A stretch of 64,000 nt of DNA, from NCBI GenBank assembly GCA_016214985.1, contig JACRMM010000030.1, positions 124,001 to 188,000 on the forward strand, written 5' to 3'. The position numbers and the translations under genes were made by a program. The notes below the pieces were generated by a model. That model was not told the DNA's origin. It did no database searches and saw only the letters and a program-made list of their open reading frames with translations. Positions 62,732-64,000 of this stretch are shown here, one piece after another (position 1 is the stretch's first letter; every line of letters begins with the position of its first letter). This stretch comes from Deltaproteobacteria bacterium (GTDB lineage: Bacteria > Desulfobacterota > Deferrisomatia > Deferrisomatales > JACRMM01).

Positions 62732-64000
62732 ATGACCAAGTATCTTGCCGGCGTCGACGTGGGTACCACCGGTGTGCGATGCATCCTCTTCGACCTGCAG
62801 GGCAACACTGTTGCCGACAGCTATCGGGAATACGGCGCCACCTATCCCAAGCCGGGTTGGGTCGATCAGGACGGGGACTTGATGGTGGCGCAGACGATGG
62901 AGACGTGCAAGGCGGCGATCGCCAAGTCCGGCGTGAAGCGGGAGGAAATCGCCTCCGTCGGCTTCTCCACGCAGCGGTCGGTCACCGTTCCCGTGGATAA
63001 GGCCGGCAGCGCGGTCCGTCCGATGATTTCGTGGCAGGATGCCCGCACGGGGGCCGAGGTGGCCGAGATGAGCGCCCTGGTGGACGCTCAGCAGTACTAC
63101 AACACCAGCGGGATGCCCATGGGCACGACCTGGATCATCACCAAGGTCCTGTGGATGCGGAAGAACGAGCCTGCGTTGTTCGACCGGGTCTACAAGATTA
63201 CGCAGGTGCAGGACTACGTGCTCAAGGCGTTCGGGGCAGATCAGTACTACACCGATATCCCGGACATGGCCTTCTACGGCGTGTGGGACATCGCAAAGGC
63301 GCAGTGGAGCGACCGGTTGTGCCAATTGTTCAGCGTGAGTCCCGACCTGTTTGGCACGCCGGTTCCAGCGGGCACGCAGGTTGCCACCATTACCCCGGCC
63401 CTGGCGGAGAAAACGGGTTTTGCCGTAGGCACGCCGGTGTGCGTCGGCGCCGGTGATCAGAACTGCGGCGTCGTGGGGATGGGCTCAACTCGGCCCGGAA
63501 TGGCGACCGTCACCCTGGGCACGGCTGGCCTGGGCATCGTCTCTCTGGGCACGCCGATCGACGGGATCGGCGGATTGATGATTACGAACCACGTGCAGCC
63601 CGGCATGTGGGAGGCCGAGGGCCTGACCAACGCGGCCGCCAGCTCGTATCGCTGGTTCCGCGACACGATCGGCACGCTCGAGAAGGAGCTGGAGGCCAAG
63701 GGCGAGCGCAGCGCGTTCGAGTATCTGAACGATTTGGCCGCTGCGGTACCCGCGGGGAGCAGAGGCCTGCTCTACCTGCCTTACCTGGCGACGGCGGCCA
63801 CGCCGCGCTGGAACGCCAAGGCGCGCTCGGCTTTCATCGGCATGTCGTTCGCCCATGGCCGCGGCGAGATGGTCCGTTCGGTGCTGGAGGGCGTGGTGCT
63901 GGAGATGCGCGACATCATGGAAAGCTGGCACCAGGCAGGCGTCGACGTGGACCTGATTCGCCTGGGCGGCGGTGCGACCAAGTCGGCCCTGTGGAATCAA
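62732..64000 (+). CDS. FGGY-family carbohydrate kinase (3' end beyond the window)
   Basis: From ATG 62732 (AAGGAGGG upstream) the frame is open to the window edge, 423 codons. The FGGY N-terminus GVDVGTTGVRCILFD, the GFSTQRSVTVPVD substrate loop, GAGDQNCGVVGMGS with ATVTLGTAG and, near the end, RLGGGATKSALWNQ are all present, so the ADP-binding domain has begun but its last helices are missing. It phosphorylates a sugar or polyol; the most similar types are xylulokinase and LsrK. Substrate cannot be chosen from the sequence. Confidence 0.92.
   Translation, partial: MTKYLAGVDVGTTGVRCILFDLQGNTVADSYREYGATYPKPGWVDQDGDLMVAQTMETCKAAIAKSGVKREEIASVGFSTQRSVTVPVDKAGSAVRPMISWQDARTGAEVAEMSALVDAQQYYNTSGMPMGTTWIITKVLWMRKNEPALFDRVYKITQVQDYVLKAFGADQYYTDIPDMAFYGVWDIAKAQWSDRLCQLFSVSPDLFGTPVPAGTQVATITPALAEKTGFAVGTPVCVGAGDQNCGVVGMGSTRPGMATVTLGTAGLGIVSLGTPIDGIGGLMITNHVQPGMWEAEGLTNAAASSYRWFRDTIGTLEKELEAKGERSAFEYLNDLAAAVPAGSRGLLYLPYLATAATPRWNAKARSAFIGMSFAHGRGEMVRSVLEGVVLEMRDIMESWHQAGVDVDLIRLGGGATKSALWNQ

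Overview
The window reads as one stretch of a high-GC (mostly GC3-rich) Gram-negative chromosome, most likely a Desulfobacterota / Desulfuromonadia-type (former Deltaproteobacteria) bacterium. The reasons are lipoprotein and porin signals (diderm cell), a hemA-hemC-cobA/hemD-AhbD-like-hemE operon with CcsA and a precorrin-2 dehydrogenase, a TRAP transporter, a class I benzoyl-CoA-reductase-like locus, and many translationally coupled operons with ATGA/GTGA overlaps. This assignment is inference from gene content only.

Layout. 2-9193: the 3' part of a giant secreted Ig-like/LamG/Gly-rich repeat protein, then a patatin-like lipoprotein. 10634-13537: OsmC, a PAS protein, an EcfT-type transmembrane protein and truA. 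13534-25219: a tightly overlapping MoxR/DUF58/BatA-like/DUF4159/vWA-amidotransferase-like/DUF4175 operon that also contains a secreted gluzincin peptidase with TPRs. 25383-26172: a small lipoprotein and a gamma-glutamylcyclotransferase-like protein, followed by a hairpin terminator. 26460-30761 (minus): two large APC-superfamily transporters with soluble tails. 31024-32553: two unknown envelope proteins and a DUF4442 hotdog protein. 33088-35955: a complete TRAP transporter, followed by a universal-stress-protein gene cut off at 55 codons next to a REP-like hairpin.

36354-40485: a lower-GC locus with two BcrD/BcrA-type ATPases (plus strand) facing two BcrC/BcrB-type catalytic subunits (minus strand) across a bidirectional terminator. 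It looks like a complete benzoyl-CoA reductase / 2-hydroxyacyl-CoA dehydratase-type system. 41313-45909: a PstS-like periplasmic protein, a porin and a GGDEF-EAL sensor. 46009-55196: a long operon from a good promoter: gmhA, a deoxyhypusine-synthase-like protein, sirC-type dehydrogenase, ccsA, hemA, hemC, cobA-hemD, an AhbD-like radical SAM protein and hemE. It is followed by a 42-residue basic protein and a secreted lipocalin-like protein.

56106-64000: an accessory region rich in debris. It carries a carbohydrate catabolic cluster (class II aldolase, HAD phosphatase/mutase, AraC regulator, two DeoC-family aldolases, FGGY kinase running off the window). It also holds fragments of IS66-, IS4-like and another transposase, a beheaded RHH antitoxin and an inverted piece of FGGY kinase. 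A 0.54-kb segmental duplication (56878-57415 and 60535-61071) has left one copy with a live aldolase and dead araC, and the other with a live araC and dead aldolase. No rRNA, tRNA or CRISPR array was seen.
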